A stretch of DNA of 64,000 nucleotides from Bacteroidales bacterium (GTDB taxonomy: Bacteria > Bacteroidota > Bacteroidia > Bacteroidales > VadinHA17), in the NCBI GenBank assembly GCA_021738535.1, contig JAIPBU010000003.1, forward strand, positions 62,001-126,000, given 5' to 3'. A model generated the notes under the pieces. That model was not told where the DNA came from, did not search any database, and saw only the letters and a program-made list of their open reading frames with translations. The position numbers and the translations under genes were made by a program. Position 1 is the first letter of the stretch; every line of letters starts with the position of its first letter. Below are positions 1 to 10,421 of the stretch, in pieces.

Positions 1-908
1 ATTGATCCCTGTTCGCCAGTTGCTGCTGCTGCTCCTCCTCCAAAGGCCCCGATAATAACATTAAGCAACGACCTGTTCATGGCCTTGCACATAAGTATGG
101 TCAGTATAGTCCCTGCTGATCCTACAAGTATACCACCAAGAATCATTGCCTGGTTATTGTAAATAAAGCCGGCCATTGCAGCAGCAATTCCTGTAAATGA
201 GTTGAGCAGTGAAATGACCACTGGCATGTCTGCCCCGCCTATGGGCATTACGAACATAACACCATATATTACAGCTACCGTAAGCAAAATGAGTGCTGCA
301 GCCTGTGGCTGAAGGGCTCCTGTGTTACCAGACGATATCAGGACTATAATGACTACCACTACAATGAGAAGCAAAATGTTTACATATCTCATGAATGAAG
401 CTCTTATATCACCTACCTTGCCATCAAGTTTCCCGTAGGCAATTAAACTACCGCTAAAAGAGATACTGCCTATTGTCAGGCCTGCAAGGGTAACAATTAT
501 TACACCAGTGCCGCTTACATTAGGGAATTCAAGAAAAGCTACAAGGGCCGATGCTGCTCCCCCTGTGGCATTGAAGAAAGATACCAGCTGCGGCATGGCT
601 GTCATCTTTATGCGCCGCGCAATTATCCAGCCCAGTGTGCCTGCAAAGGCTATTGCAATAAGTATAAAGAGTGCATTTGAAAGGGAGATTGGATTACCTT
701 CAGGATCCTTGTGCAACAATAAAGTTGTTACCATAGCCAGTACCATGCCTGCTGCTGCCCAGATATTTCCTTTTCTTGCAGTTTCGGGACGACTGAGCAG
801 TTTGAGACCCATAACAAATAGTATGGCTGCAACAAGGTAACTGAACTCAAGGAGGGCTTCCCCTGTGGTGAAATTTATACCGTCGGTGGTAGTTAATATA
901 TTTTCCAT
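1..908 (-). CDS. pntB: NAD(P) transhydrogenase beta subunit, truncated at the window edge
   Basis: Minus-strand reading frame from ATG at 908 to the window edge, Gly/Ala-rich hydrophobic; directly downstream of the two pntA-type ORFs in the same orientation. Confidence 0.8.
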   Translation of the reverse strand, partial: MENILTTTDGINFTTGEALLEFSYLVAAILFVMGLKLLSRPETARKGNIWAAAGMVLAMVTTLLLHKDPEGNPISLSNALFILIAIAFAGTLGWIIARRIKMTAMPQLVSFFNATGGAASALVAFLEFPNVSGTGVIIVTLAGLTIGSISFSGSLIAYGKLDGKVGDIRASFMRYVNILLLIVVVVIIVLISSGNTGALQPQAAALILLTVAVIYGVMFVMPIGGADMPVVISLLNSFTGIAAAMAGFIYNNQAMILGGILVGSAGTILTILMCKAMNRSLLNVIIGAFGGGAAAATGEQGS

Positions 909-911
909 AAT

Positions 912-1226
912 CTAGTTCTTGTTTTTCTTTTTAAACATTTCCAGCATGCGGTCGGTAACAACAAATCCACCCGCTACATTAAGAGTACCCATTAATACGG
1001 CAAGAACACCCAGGACGAGATCGGCTGAGAATTTAAGGTCGCTGTGCCCCAGTAGTATTATTCCGCCAATTATGATTACACCACTGATTGCGTTGGCTCC
1101 TGACATAAGTGGTGTGTGCAGAACTGAGGGTACATTCGATATTACCTCAAAGCCCAGGAATATTGACAGGGCAATGATGAATATCGCTTCTTTATTGGAA
1201 TAGAAAAAAATTAATATATCATCCAT
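912..1226 (-). CDS. NAD(P) transhydrogenase alpha subunit, C-terminal membrane part (PntAB-type)
   Basis: 104 aa, MDDILIFFYSNKEAIFIIALSIFLGFEVISNVPSVLHTPLMSGANAISGV... matches the transhydrogenase alpha TM domain. Confidence 0.9.
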   Translation of the reverse strand: MDDILIFFYSNKEAIFIIALSIFLGFEVISNVPSVLHTPLMSGANAISGVIIIGGIILLGHSDLKFSADLVLGVLAVLMGTLNVAGGFVVTDRMLEMFKKKNKN

Positions 1227-1230
1227 GATA

Positions 1231-2358
1231 TTACAGATTTAAGACTGATTTTATTCTTTCGTTGATTACTTCTCCATCTTTTGTAAGACAAGTTCCGCTT
1301 ACTATCTCATCTTCCATATCGAGCTTGAAAGTACCTTCCTTGTCGAACAAAAGAGAACTGAAATTTATAAGGTTTGTTCCATACATCTTACTGGCATCAG
1401 AGGGCATCAGTGAAGGGAAATTTGATTCACCTACTATCCTGACCCCATCCTTTTCAACAGTTTTACCATTTTCCGTAAGTTCGCAATTACCGCCTGTTGA
1501 TGCAGCCAGGTCTATTATGACCGAGCCCGGTTTCATGGCTGAAACAGTTTCTTTTTTTACCAGCACGGGGGCTTTTTTCCCTGGTATCTGGGCTGTGCAA
1601 ATGACTACATCAGCGTTTGAGGCATGTTTCTGAATCATCTCAGATTGCCTTTTTTTGTATTCCTCGGTTTGCTCAACAGCATAACCACCTGCTGATTTAT
1701 CTTCAGTGGCACCTTCCACCTCTATAAACTTACCTCCAAGGCTCTGTACCTGTTCTTTTACATCAGAACGTACATCAAATACCTCTACAACAGCGCCCAG
1801 CTTTCTTGAAGTGGCTATAGCCTGTAGACCCGCAACTCCTGCCCCAAGTATCAGTACTTTAGCAGGCTTTATTGTACCGGCTGCAGTCATAAACATCGGA
1901 AAAAACCTTGGCAGTTCGGATGCAGCCCTCAGAACTGCCTTATATCCTGCAACAGTTGCCATGTTGGACAGTACATCCATCGACTGGGCACGTGAAATAC
2001 GCGGTATCAGTTCAAGGCTGAACGCTGTAACACCACTGTCACGTAATGTTGTTACCATGCTCTTGTCCGATAGTGCATTCAGGGTGCCTATAAGGATCTT
2101 ACCCTTGCTGATCTTTTTGAGCGTTGAACTGTCGGGCGCGCTTACTGATAGTATAATATCCGCTTTTTTGAGAATATCATCTCTTTTAACAATCCCGGCA
2201 CCGGCTTCGGAATATTCCTTGTCTCCGGCATAGGATCCTTTCCCGGCGCCTTCTTCTATCATAATATCCAGTTTCAGTGAGGTAAAATGACTAACCTGGG
2301 AAGGAAGAAGTGCAACTCTTTTTTCCGGTTCTTTTTCTTTTAATACGCCAATATTCAT
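1231..2358 (-). CDS. pntA: NAD(P) transhydrogenase alpha subunit, NAD-binding part (AlaDH/PNT)
   Basis: 375 aa, MNIGVLKEKEPEKRVALLPSQV..., ILGAGVAGLQAIATSRKLGAVVEVFDVR dinucleotide-binding motif. Confidence 0.93.
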   Translation of the reverse strand: MNIGVLKEKEPEKRVALLPSQVSHFTSLKLDIMIEEGAGKGSYAGDKEYSEAGAGIVKRDDILKKADIILSVSAPDSSTLKKISKGKILIGTLNALSDKSMVTTLRDSGVTAFSLELIPRISRAQSMDVLSNMATVAGYKAVLRAASELPRFFPMFMTAAGTIKPAKVLILGAGVAGLQAIATSRKLGAVVEVFDVRSDVKEQVQSLGGKFIEVEGATEDKSAGGYAVEQTEEYKKRQSEMIQKHASNADVVICTAQIPGKKAPVLVKKETVSAMKPGSVIIDLAASTGGNCELTENGKTVEKDGVRIVGESNFPSLMPSDASKMYGTNLINFSSLLFDKEGTFKLDMEDEIVSGTCLTKDGEVINERIKSVLNL

Positions 2359-2528
2359 ATTGAAGGATTTGTATTAGTTGTCTATAAACCTACAAAAATA
2401 AGACAAGGAAACATACCTGTTTGTTTAAAAAAATCTTAAGTCATTGTAAATGTATTTACTAAAAGAACAATTACTATCTTGCAAAACTTAATTTATTTAT
2501 CACTTATTCTTTCTTAATATTTTGTTTT

Positions 2529-3374
2529 ATGAGAGCTTATGTTCCTGTGATATTATTTATTATTACCGTATTTACAGCCTGTTCCTCAGCAGAAAAAGAA
2601 ACAGGAAAAGTATTGTTTACTACACCGGAGGGCTATGCAGAAAGGCTATCTGATGCACTTACGGAGCAGGGACTTGAACCGGTGTCTTTGCCTGCCGTTA
2701 AAACAGTAATTCCGGCAGAAAATAAAGAGATTGAAAGCCTGCTACTTAATATTGAAGAATATGATTATATCGCTTTTTCAAGCAGGAAGGCAATTGAAGC
2801 TTTTTTTATTGCTTCTGACAGCCTGGAAGTGGAGAAATATGGCAATGTGGTTTTTTGTGCCATTGGCAAAGACTCTGAAAAACTTGGGGAAAGGGATTTC
2901 AATAACACGGTCATTGTACCGGCTGAACCAAGTCCTGCAGGGATAGTTGATACCCTGAAGGCTTTGGGTGTATCAGCGGACACCAAAATTGCCGTGCTTG
3001 TCCCGGAAGTTAGAGGAATAACAGAACCCGGTGTGGTACCTTCATTTATAAAAGGGCTGGAAAATACAGGGATGGAGGTAAGCAGGGTAAATGCCTATGT
3101 CACATCAGCAGTACAATACCCATCGGCTGATAGCCTGCGGACAATGATACGAAAAGGTGAATATGACGTAATAGCGTTTACGAGTACGGCAGAGATAGAG
3201 GCTTTCCTGCTATTAACCGGAGGAAAGACCTGGCCTGGTAAGCAGGTCTTGGCCTGTTTTGGTCCTTATACAGCCGCCAATGCCGAAGATATGGGACTTG
3301 AAGTTGATATTATTGCCAGTGACTACAGCTCTTTCAGCGGCTTTGCCAGGGCTATTAAAGATTTCTATAAATAA
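2529..3374 (+). CDS. Uroporphyrinogen-III synthase (HemD)-like protein with lipoprotein signal peptide
   Basis: HemD-like two-lobe pattern (YDYIAFSSRKAIEAFF ... YDVIAFTSTAEIEAFL ... CFGPYTAANAEDMGLEVDIIASDYSSFSGFARAI); N-term MRAYVPVILFIITVFTAC lipobox. Confidence 0.75.
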   Translation: MRAYVPVILFIITVFTACSSAEKETGKVLFTTPEGYAERLSDALTEQGLEPVSLPAVKTVIPAENKEIESLLLNIEEYDYIAFSSRKAIEAFFIASDSLEVEKYGNVVFCAIGKDSEKLGERDFNNTVIVPAEPSPAGIVDTLKALGVSADTKIAVLVPEVRGITEPGVVPSFIKGLENTGMEVSRVNAYVTSAVQYPSADSLRTMIRKGEYDVIAFTSTAEIEAFLLLTGGKTWPGKQVLACFGPYTAANAEDMGLEVDIIASDYSSFSGFARAIKDFYK

Positions 3375-3522
3375 AAATATCACTGAGATATTATTATTAA
3401 TTTACCGGCGTGCATGGAACTGGCTAAAATAGCTTGATTTTTTTTTTGGTAATCCAGAAGTCACGAATGGCTAATATTATCATAATTATTTACATAATGC
3501 ACGTAAAGTGTGGATATTAACG

Positions 3523-3530
3523 TATCTTTG
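3523..3530 (+). promoter_or_regulatory. Putative Bacteroidetes -7 promoter element (TATCTTTG)
   Basis: Matches TAnnTTTG, ~90 bp upstream of the helicase gene. Confidence 0.45.
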
Positions 3531-3621
3531 CAGCAATTTTAATTTACCTGCCTTTATGCCCTTTTTATAAAGAACGTCTAAGGGTGACATCATAATTTTA
3601 TATTTACACAAGAACTGAATA

Positions 3622-4884
3622 ATGCAATTTGATAAACTGAATATTATTGAGCCTGTCTTAAAGGCTCTGAAAGAAGAGAACTATACTGAACCCACACCAA
3701 TACAATCAAGAGCCATCCCTCTTATCCTTAACAGGAAGGATATACTTGGCAGTGCCCAGACTGGCACCGGCAAGACAGCTGCTTTTGCCGTACCCATATT
3801 ACAACACCTGCATGTACGCAACGGTCATGACAGGGGAGCTAAAAAGCTAAGGTCGCTGATAATAACCCCCACCCGTGAACTGGCCATACAGATAGGGGAG
3901 AGTTTTACGACTTACGGAAGGTATACCGGGATTAAAAATACTGTTATTTTCGGTGGAGTAACACAGGGATCGCAGGTAACTGCCCTTCGTAAAGGAGTGG
4001 ATATACTGGTTGCAACACCCGGCAGGCTGCTGGACCTTATGGACCAGGGGTATGTGAATTTACAGGACATAGAATATTTTGTTCTTGATGAAGCTGATCG
4101 TATGCTTGATATGGGATTTATACATGATATACGTAAGATCATTGCTAAATTACCGGCAAAGAGGCAATCACTGTTCTTCTCTGCCACAATGCCGGATAAT
4201 ATTGTAAAACTGTCTGCTACGATACTCAACAGGCCTGAAAAGGTTGATGTCAGCCCGGTATCCTCTGCGGCCGACACTGTGCGGCAATACCTCTATTATA
4301 CAAATAAGCCGGATAAGAAGGACCTGTTGGTACATATACTTGGCGACCGAAGGATTGACCAGGTGCTGCTGTTTGCCAGGACCAAGCACGGGGCTGATAA
4401 GATAGCCAGGAACCTGAAAAAGAAGAAGATAAAATCAGCAGCCATCCATGGCGATAAGGCCCAGAACAACAGGCAGAGAACCCTTCGTCAGTTTAAGGAT
4501 GGAGAGATACGTGTGCTTGTGGCTACGGATATCGCTGCCCGGGGTATTGATATTGACAACCTGAAGTATGTTATCAATTATGATATACCCAATGTTGCTG
4601 AAACATATGTTCACAGGATTGGTCGGACAGGAAGGGCCGGGGAGGCCGGCACTGCCATATCCATATGCGAACCAGAAGAGAATGCTTTTATCAGGGATAT
4701 TGAAAAACTGATTAACAGGAAAATTGAGACTGTGCAGCATAAGTTATTTCCCCAGACTGATAAACCCATGAATGAGCAGGAAAAAAAGCAGTTTGAGAAA
4801 GAGAAGCAGCAGAGGAAACAGGAATTCTTTTCGTCACGCAAAAAGACCCGGGGGCGAAATTATTCCAACAGGTACAGCAGGTAG
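3622..4884 (+). CDS. DEAD-box RNA helicase (RhlE type)
   Basis: AQTGTGKT, VLDEADRMLDMGF, FFSATMP, YVHRIGRTGRAG motifs. Confidence 0.95.
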   Translation: MQFDKLNIIEPVLKALKEENYTEPTPIQSRAIPLILNRKDILGSAQTGTGKTAAFAVPILQHLHVRNGHDRGAKKLRSLIITPTRELAIQIGESFTTYGRYTGIKNTVIFGGVTQGSQVTALRKGVDILVATPGRLLDLMDQGYVNLQDIEYFVLDEADRMLDMGFIHDIRKIIAKLPAKRQSLFFSATMPDNIVKLSATILNRPEKVDVSPVSSAADTVRQYLYYTNKPDKKDLLVHILGDRRIDQVLLFARTKHGADKIARNLKKKKIKSAAIHGDKAQNNRQRTLRQFKDGEIRVLVATDIAARGIDIDNLKYVINYDIPNVAETYVHRIGRTGRAGEAGTAISICEPEENAFIRDIEKLINRKIETVQHKLFPQTDKPMNEQEKKQFEKEKQQRKQEFFSSRKKTRGRNYSNRYSR

Positions 4885-4990
4885 AGTAGGGAATTGCCTC
4901 GCTACGCTCGGCCAGTCCTCCTTATCAGAGCTGCAAATAAAAGCCGGGATGGCTGGCGCCATCCTCAATCCAAAGCTCACCACAAAAAGA

Positions 4991-5021
4991 AAAGCGAGCT
5001 TTCCTTTTTGGAGCTCGCTTT
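4991..5021. terminator. Putative bidirectional hairpin terminator
   Basis: AAAGCGAGCT (4991-5000) / AGCTCGCTTT (5012-5021), perfect 10-bp stem between convergent rhlE-type gene and tRNA. Confidence 0.6.
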
Positions 5022-5050
5022 GTCTTGGTTTATCGGCTTTTATTTGCTCG

Positions 5051-5124
5051 TGAACCCGGAGGAATTCGAATCCCCAACCTCCTGATCCGTAGTCAGGTGC
5101 ACTATCCAGTTATGCTACGGGTCC
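5051..5124 (-). tRNA. tRNA-Arg (anticodon ACG)
   Basis: Reverse complement GGACCCGTAGCATAACTGGATAGTGCACCTGACTACGGATCAGGAGGTTGGGGATTCGAATTCCTCCGGGTTCA; 7-bp acceptor stem, TTCGAAT T-loop, anticodon loop CTACGGA. Confidence 0.95.
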
Positions 5125-5251
5125 ATCCTTTTGCAGCTGCAAATATACAAAAATTTAAACTTTACTAAAAACTTAAACAAGCTAATGGAGCTTAATATTC
5201 ATACTGAAAATTATTATTTGTAAATTGCAGTAAACATAATTGAAACCGGAA

Positions 5252-8107
5252 ATGAAAAAAGCTCTGAGAATTATATTGAGGATTGTTGCAATTGTCGTGG
5301 TTGTTATACTGCTGGCAGCAATCATTATTCCTGCTGTATTTAAAGATCAGATTAAAGAAAAAGTTGTTAAAACGGCAAATGAAAAAGTTAATGCTGAAAT
5401 AGCTATAGGCGATTTCAGTCTTACTGTCCTGCGTAATTTTCCAAACCTTACTTTTCGTCTGAAAGAGGTAAGCGTTACCGGTATTGATAATTTTGAAGGG
5501 GATACCTTAGCCGGATTTCAGTCGTTTAACCTTGTCTTTGATATTACATCGGTGTTTTCTGAATCGGGCTACAGGGTCAGGGCAATAGATATTGACAGGC
5601 CTGTAGCAAGTGCGATAATAATGGATAATGGTACAGCTAACTATGATATAATGCCTGCAGGTGAAGAACAGGCAACAGGAGAACCAGAAGAGGAGACAGG
5701 AGAAGAACAGGAGGAGGCAGGAAAGGATATCGCATTCAGGCTGAACAGGTTCAGTATAAATAATGCAACTCTGAGCTACACGGATATGACTTCGGGTATG
5801 GATGCCGCAATCAATGGCCTGGATTTGTTATTGAGTGGCGATATGGCTGAAAATATCACTAATCTGATTCTTGAGATTGATATTCAGGAAGTCGATTTTA
5901 TACTTGATGGCCTTAAGCTTGTTAACGGAGCTGAAATAGAAACGGAGTTTGATATAGAGGCTGACCTTGAAAATAATGAATTCACCCTGGGAGATAATTA
6001 TATAATGATTAATGCCATGAAATTGTTATTCTCAGGTTCACTGAAGATGGAGGATGAAGATATAATAACGGATATTCAAATTAATACGGGCGATACAGAA
6101 TTTAAATCAGTTTTGTCTATGGTGCCTGCTGTATATATGAAGGGTTTCGAAGGACTGGAGACAGAAGGAAGCTTTGATATCGACGGAAGAGTAAAAGGCA
6201 GGTACAGTGCTGCTGACAGCCTTCTGCCGGATATTAAGATTGGTTTTACGGTTAGTAATGGCATGATCTCGTATCCTGATCTTCCTGAAAGAATAAGCAA
6301 CATAAACATATCAACAAAGGTTGATGTTGATGGTACAAACCCGGATAATACGACCCTGGACCTTGAAAAATTTCATTTTGAGCTCAAGGGCAGTCCCTTT
6401 GATATGACCGCTGGAATAAGAACTCTATTGAGTGATCCCGCGGTGAAAGCATCGTTTAATGGCAGTCTCGATCTTGCTGCACTTGCAGGAGCTGTTCCCA
6501 TTGAGATTGATGACCTGGCAGGAGTGCTTGATCTTGCCCTGAATGTGGATGCAAGAAAATCGATGATAGATAACATGGACTATGATAATGTTGAAGCAAA
6601 TGGCAGCCTTGCCTTAAGTGAGTTTAATTTCATAAAGAAGGGATTACCGCCTGTAGGCATTAAGATAGCCGATTTTACTTTTGCTCCTGATCATGCATCA
6701 CTTAATGAATTGAAACTGAAAGTGGCAGGGAATGATATTGAGATAGATGGCAGGCTTGAAAACTACCTTGATTATATCCTGGCGGATGGTACAGTCATAG
6801 GAAAACTAAACCTTTATTCAGCAAAAATCAACATGGATACAATTTTTCACTATATGCCGGCTGATACCACGCAGTCAGAGCAGGAGGGAGACAGCCTTAA
6901 TCTTTCAACACCTCTCTTGCCGGCTAATATTGATTTTGAATTTACTTCATTGGTAGACGTGTTTTATTATTCTCCGCTGGAAGCTCACGAGGTGAAAGGA
7001 CAGATTGCCCTTAAAGACCGGGTGCTGCTTATAGAGAATACAGGCCTGAAGACCCTTGGCGGCAGTGTTACAGTAAATGCTGAATTCAATACTTCAGATA
7101 CTCTTAAACCTGAATTGCTTGCTTCTCTTAATGTAAAGGATATTGGCATAAAGGAGACATTTGAAACTTTTAATACGGTAAGGAAGATTGCCCCTGTTGC
7201 AAAAGGAATGGATGGCTCTGTCAGTACTGATTTTGATTTCAGATCACTGCTGGCAAAGGATATGACGCCTGTAATCAATACAATAAACGGCAGCGGAAGG
7301 TTGCAGTCGGAATCAATACAGTTTGTCAGTTCCCCCGTTTATGAAAAGATGAGTTCCTTGTTACAGTTTGGTGAAGATTTCACCAATGAGTTCAGGGATG
7401 TGGATGTATATTTTGAAGTCCGTGACGGCAGGGTAAGCATTAAGCCTTTCGATACTGAGATGGGAGCAATGAATGTTAATGTGAGTGGCGATCACGGTAT
7501 TGATCAGACAATTAATTATTTACTTAAGATAGAGGTTCCTTCAGAGGATCTTCCCGGCAGCATGAGCTCGGTTCTTACTGGACTGGCTGCAAAAGCTGCC
7601 CTGCTGGGAATTGAGTATTACCAGCCTGAGATTATTAAAATGAATGTTTCTGTCGGGGGAACGGTCACCGAACCTGTTATCAGACCCTCACTCGGAGGTA
7701 CAGGTGCAGGAGAGACTGTTAAGGAGGCAGCAAAAGAAACTGTCGAAAAGGTTGTTAAGGAAAAAGTAGAAGAAACGAAAGAAAAGGTATCCGGGGAGGC
7801 CAGGGAACAGTCCGACAGGATACTGGCGGAGGCTCAGCAACAAGCCGACAGGATCAAGGCTGAAGCAGCAAAAGCAGCAGAAAAGATCAGGGAGGAAGGC
7901 GACCGCAATGCTCAGAAGCTTATTGACAATGCAGAGAGCAAAGGAGCACTTGCGAAGATTGCTGCAGAAAGAGCCGCCGAAGCCCTCAGGAAAGAAGCTG
8001 CTAAGAAAGCGGCCCAACTTGAGGAAGAAGCCGCTGAGGAAGCAGATAAGATAATGGCAAAGGCACGTGAAAAGGCCGATGATATAAAAAAAAGGTTGTC
8101 GCGATGA
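5252..8107 (+). CDS. AsmA-family protein with C-terminal Ala/Lys/Glu-rich coiled coil
   Basis: N-term TM anchor, AsmA-like repeats (e.g. FRLKEVSVTGIDNFEGDTLA), C-terminal ~130-aa heptad-like region; ATG at 5252 preferred over TTG at 5240. Confidence 0.8.
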   Translation: MKKALRIILRIVAIVVVVILLAAIIIPAVFKDQIKEKVVKTANEKVNAEIAIGDFSLTVLRNFPNLTFRLKEVSVTGIDNFEGDTLAGFQSFNLVFDITSVFSESGYRVRAIDIDRPVASAIIMDNGTANYDIMPAGEEQATGEPEEETGEEQEEAGKDIAFRLNRFSINNATLSYTDMTSGMDAAINGLDLLLSGDMAENITNLILEIDIQEVDFILDGLKLVNGAEIETEFDIEADLENNEFTLGDNYIMINAMKLLFSGSLKMEDEDIITDIQINTGDTEFKSVLSMVPAVYMKGFEGLETEGSFDIDGRVKGRYSAADSLLPDIKIGFTVSNGMISYPDLPERISNINISTKVDVDGTNPDNTTLDLEKFHFELKGSPFDMTAGIRTLLSDPAVKASFNGSLDLAALAGAVPIEIDDLAGVLDLALNVDARKSMIDNMDYDNVEANGSLALSEFNFIKKGLPPVGIKIADFTFAPDHASLNELKLKVAGNDIEIDGRLENYLDYILADGTVIGKLNLYSAKINMDTIFHYMPADTTQSEQEGDSLNLSTPLLPANIDFEFTSLVDVFYYSPLEAHEVKGQIALKDRVLLIENTGLKTLGGSVTVNAEFNTSDTLKPELLASLNVKDIGIKETFETFNTVRKIAPVAKGMDGSVSTDFDFRSLLAKDMTPVINTINGSGRLQSESIQFVSSPVYEKMSSLLQFGEDFTNEFRDVDVYFEVRDGRVSIKPFDTEMGAMNVNVSGDHGIDQTINYLLKIEVPSEDLPGSMSSVLTGLAAKAALLGIEYYQPEIIKMNVSVGGTVTEPVIRPSLGGTGAGETVKEAAKETVEKVVKEKVEETKEKVSGEAREQSDRILAEAQQQADRIKAEAAKAAEKIREEGDRNAQKLIDNAESKGALAKIAAERAAEALRKEAAKKAAQLEEEAAEEADKIMAKAREKADDIKKRLSR

Positions 8108-8118
8108 CAACCTTTTTT
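8088..8118. terminator. Bidirectional hairpin terminator overlapping the stop codon of the AsmA-family gene
   Basis: AAAAAAGGTTGTC (8088-8100) / GACAACCTTTTTT (8106-8118); the TGA stop (8105-8107) is partly in the 3' arm. Confidence 0.85.
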
Positions 8119-8143
8119 AGTTTTATTTAATACCCTTAAAACT

Positions 8144-8491
8144 TTAGTATTTTCTTTCTTTGATCCTTGCACTCTTACCTGTACGTTCGCGGAAGTAGAA
8201 TATTCTTGCCCTGCGGACCCTGCCTCTTTTGTTTACATCAATCTTTTCAATAAACGGCGAGGCAATAGGAAATATTCTTTCAACACCTATGCTTCCGGAC
8301 ATCTTACGTACCGTAAAAGTCTGGGTATGATTGGATCCCTTTATTTGCAGTACGGTACCTTTGAACTGCTGTATCCTTGTCTTATTTCCCTCAGTAATCT
8401 TATAATGTACTGTAATAGTATCACCCGCTTTGAATTCGGGGAAATTATTAGTTACAGCATACTCTTTTTCAACAACATTCATCAAGTTCAT
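8144..8491 (-). CDS. rplS: 50S ribosomal protein L19
   Basis: [52 protein letters not shown]... Confidence 0.96.
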   Translation of the reverse strand: MNLMNVVEKEYAVTNNFPEFKAGDTITVHYKITEGNKTRIQQFKGTVLQIKGSNHTQTFTVRKMSGSIGVERIFPIASPFIEKIDVNKRGRVRRARIFYFRERTGKSARIKERKY

Positions 8492-8573
8492 AATCCTTCG
8501 TATTTTGAGGTCGCAAATATAAGGTTTCTTTTTTTAATAATGAAGAATCTCAAAAAAATATTTAGACTTAAGC

Positions 8574-10262
8574 CTACTTCATCTTAAACTTATCCCCGGT
8601 TGATTCAATGATGGCTTTGTACCATGCTTTGCTGTAGCCGGGCTGCGATAGTTTGGGATTGACATACTTATATCCTTCAGGGACTTCCCGCTTTTCTTTT
8701 ACATTGCCATCCATGTACTTGGTGAAAAGGAAGGCATAAAAGTCTTTCCACTCGGAAACTGTCTCGTTACCGGCATCAACAGAGTAGTCAGTAATATATT
8801 TTACTGCCAGGCAGGGGTCTTCTTTGTATAATTCTGCAGCTATCTTATCAATTGTAGCAGTTTCATTGACAAAGCCAAGCTCAAGTTCTTTCTGCTTATT
8901 CTTAATGTCTTCTTCCATGGGGAGTCTGCGACTGTAAGCAAAGTTTGAGACCTGGTTGAATACCCAGAAGGCAGCATCATCACTGAAAGTCATAATATCG
9001 CCATTACCTTTTGCAAACGAATGAGGTATTTCCTGCATACCGCAGTACATAGGTGAGTATACGGTGTAGTAGGTGTCATCAACACCAAACCATAGTATCC
9101 CACCTACAGGGTCAGGAAGCCAGTTACGGCACTGGGCAACAAAAGAAAAACCGGTTTGCTGCGTTGATATGGCTCTTTCATTGAAATATGACTCACCATC
9201 AACTTCCCATGTCATAGGTCTCCATCTTACTGTGCTTGCATAAGGACCTGCACCAATATCTTCTGTCATATCCATAGGCGTATCCTGGTAGTAATCCCTC
9301 ATCAGTTCCATTACCTCATGAGCACTAAGCTTCTCATCGGGTTTTACCCAGAGAGGCATTCTCTCAGAAAGATCTTCTCCCATGGCATACTCAACATACT
9401 TATCCATTGCATCATTCACCTTGTTAAAACCGGCCCAAACCCTGGCTTCACAGAAACGTGCTCCGCCAAAATCCACGGGTGCATATGTATCACTGAAACT
9501 GAACTTTTTATCGCGGCCGCTATACCATCCTTTTTCCCTGGCCAGGTCAATTACATCATATGCATATACCGTTTCAATTTGCGGGTCAAATATCTTATCC
9601 ATTTCCTTTGACGTTATTGATGTTTCACCGTCAGCCAGGGGGAATGTTGTAATTCTTGCCTGGTTGGCATGCCCTGATATGTATCCGTCAGGGATCCTTC
9701 TTGCTACCCATACAGCTCCCCTGGCACCGGGTCCCTTACCTATAAGTTCCATTATCCATACTTCCTCGGGATCGGCAATGGAGAACGACTCACCTGAACT
9801 GTAGTATCCGTAATTGTCAACCAGTTCAGACATCGTTTTGATTGCCTCACGGGCGTTTTTAGCTCTTTGCAGAGTAATATATATCAGGCTTCCATAATCC
9901 ATAATTCCTTCAGGGTTTCTGAGCTCAGATCGTCCTCCATAGGTTGTTTCACCAATAGCAAGCTGGTGGTTATTCATATTCCCGACAACATTATAGGTAT
10001 GATCAACCTGCGGTATTTCTCCCAGGTATTTTCCTGTATCCCATTCATAAACATCAAGCATTGTTCCGGGCTCCCAGTCTCTTTCCGGCCAGTAATACAA
10101 TGCACCGAACAAAACGTGTGAATCGGCGGAGTAAGTAATCATAGTAGAGCCATCCTTGCTTGCTCCTTTTGTAACAAGAAAATTAGTACAGGCAGTGGCT
10201 ATGGGAAGTGCCAGTCCTGCAACAAGTAAAGTTGTAAGTACTATTAAACCTGTCTTTTTCAT
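8574..10262 (-). CDS. C69-family dipeptidase, secreted
   Basis: Signal peptide then ACTNFLVTKGASKDGSTMITYSADSH (N-terminal Cys nucleophile after cleavage). Confidence 0.88.
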   Translation of the reverse strand: MKKTGLIVLTTLLVAGLALPIATACTNFLVTKGASKDGSTMITYSADSHVLFGALYYWPERDWEPGTMLDVYEWDTGKYLGEIPQVDHTYNVVGNMNNHQLAIGETTYGGRSELRNPEGIMDYGSLIYITLQRAKNAREAIKTMSELVDNYGYYSSGESFSIADPEEVWIMELIGKGPGARGAVWVARRIPDGYISGHANQARITTFPLADGETSITSKEMDKIFDPQIETVYAYDVIDLAREKGWYSGRDKKFSFSDTYAPVDFGGARFCEARVWAGFNKVNDAMDKYVEYAMGEDLSERMPLWVKPDEKLSAHEVMELMRDYYQDTPMDMTEDIGAGPYASTVRWRPMTWEVDGESYFNERAISTQQTGFSFVAQCRNWLPDPVGGILWFGVDDTYYTVYSPMYCGMQEIPHSFAKGNGDIMTFSDDAAFWVFNQVSNFAYSRRLPMEEDIKNKQKELELGFVNETATIDKIAAELYKEDPCLAVKYITDYSVDAGNETVSEWKDFYAFLFTKYMDGNVKEKREVPEGYKYVNPKLSQPGYSKAWYKAIIESTGDKFKMK

Positions 10263-10387
10263 AGTTGAATGATTTGATTTAAAGTTATTATTTGTGTTTG
10301 TAAATATCAGATATTGAGTAATTTATTTATTTGTTAGGATTTTGTGTATAATCAGTAAATTGGGCTAAGGTAGTGATTTTTTTTTCT

Positions 10388-10395
10388 TAATTTTG
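10388..10395 (+). promoter_or_regulatory. Putative Bacteroidetes -7 promoter element (TAATTTTG)
   Basis: TAnnTTTG match ~27 bp upstream of the 10422 start codon. Confidence 0.5.
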
Positions 10396-10421
10396 CAGCT
10401 TAAACCAAAAGGAGAATTTAA

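Noticed and set aside
1706-2233. 175-aa plus-strand ORF
   Set aside because: Antisense to the well-supported pntA gene; no recognizable motifs
4894-5085. 63-aa ORF and 4772-5053 ORF near the tRNA
   Set aside because: Overlap the helicase 3' end, terminator hairpin and tRNA-Arg; spurious
7688-8110. 140-aa minus-strand ORF
   Set aside because: Antisense shadow of the AsmA-family coiled coil; no signature
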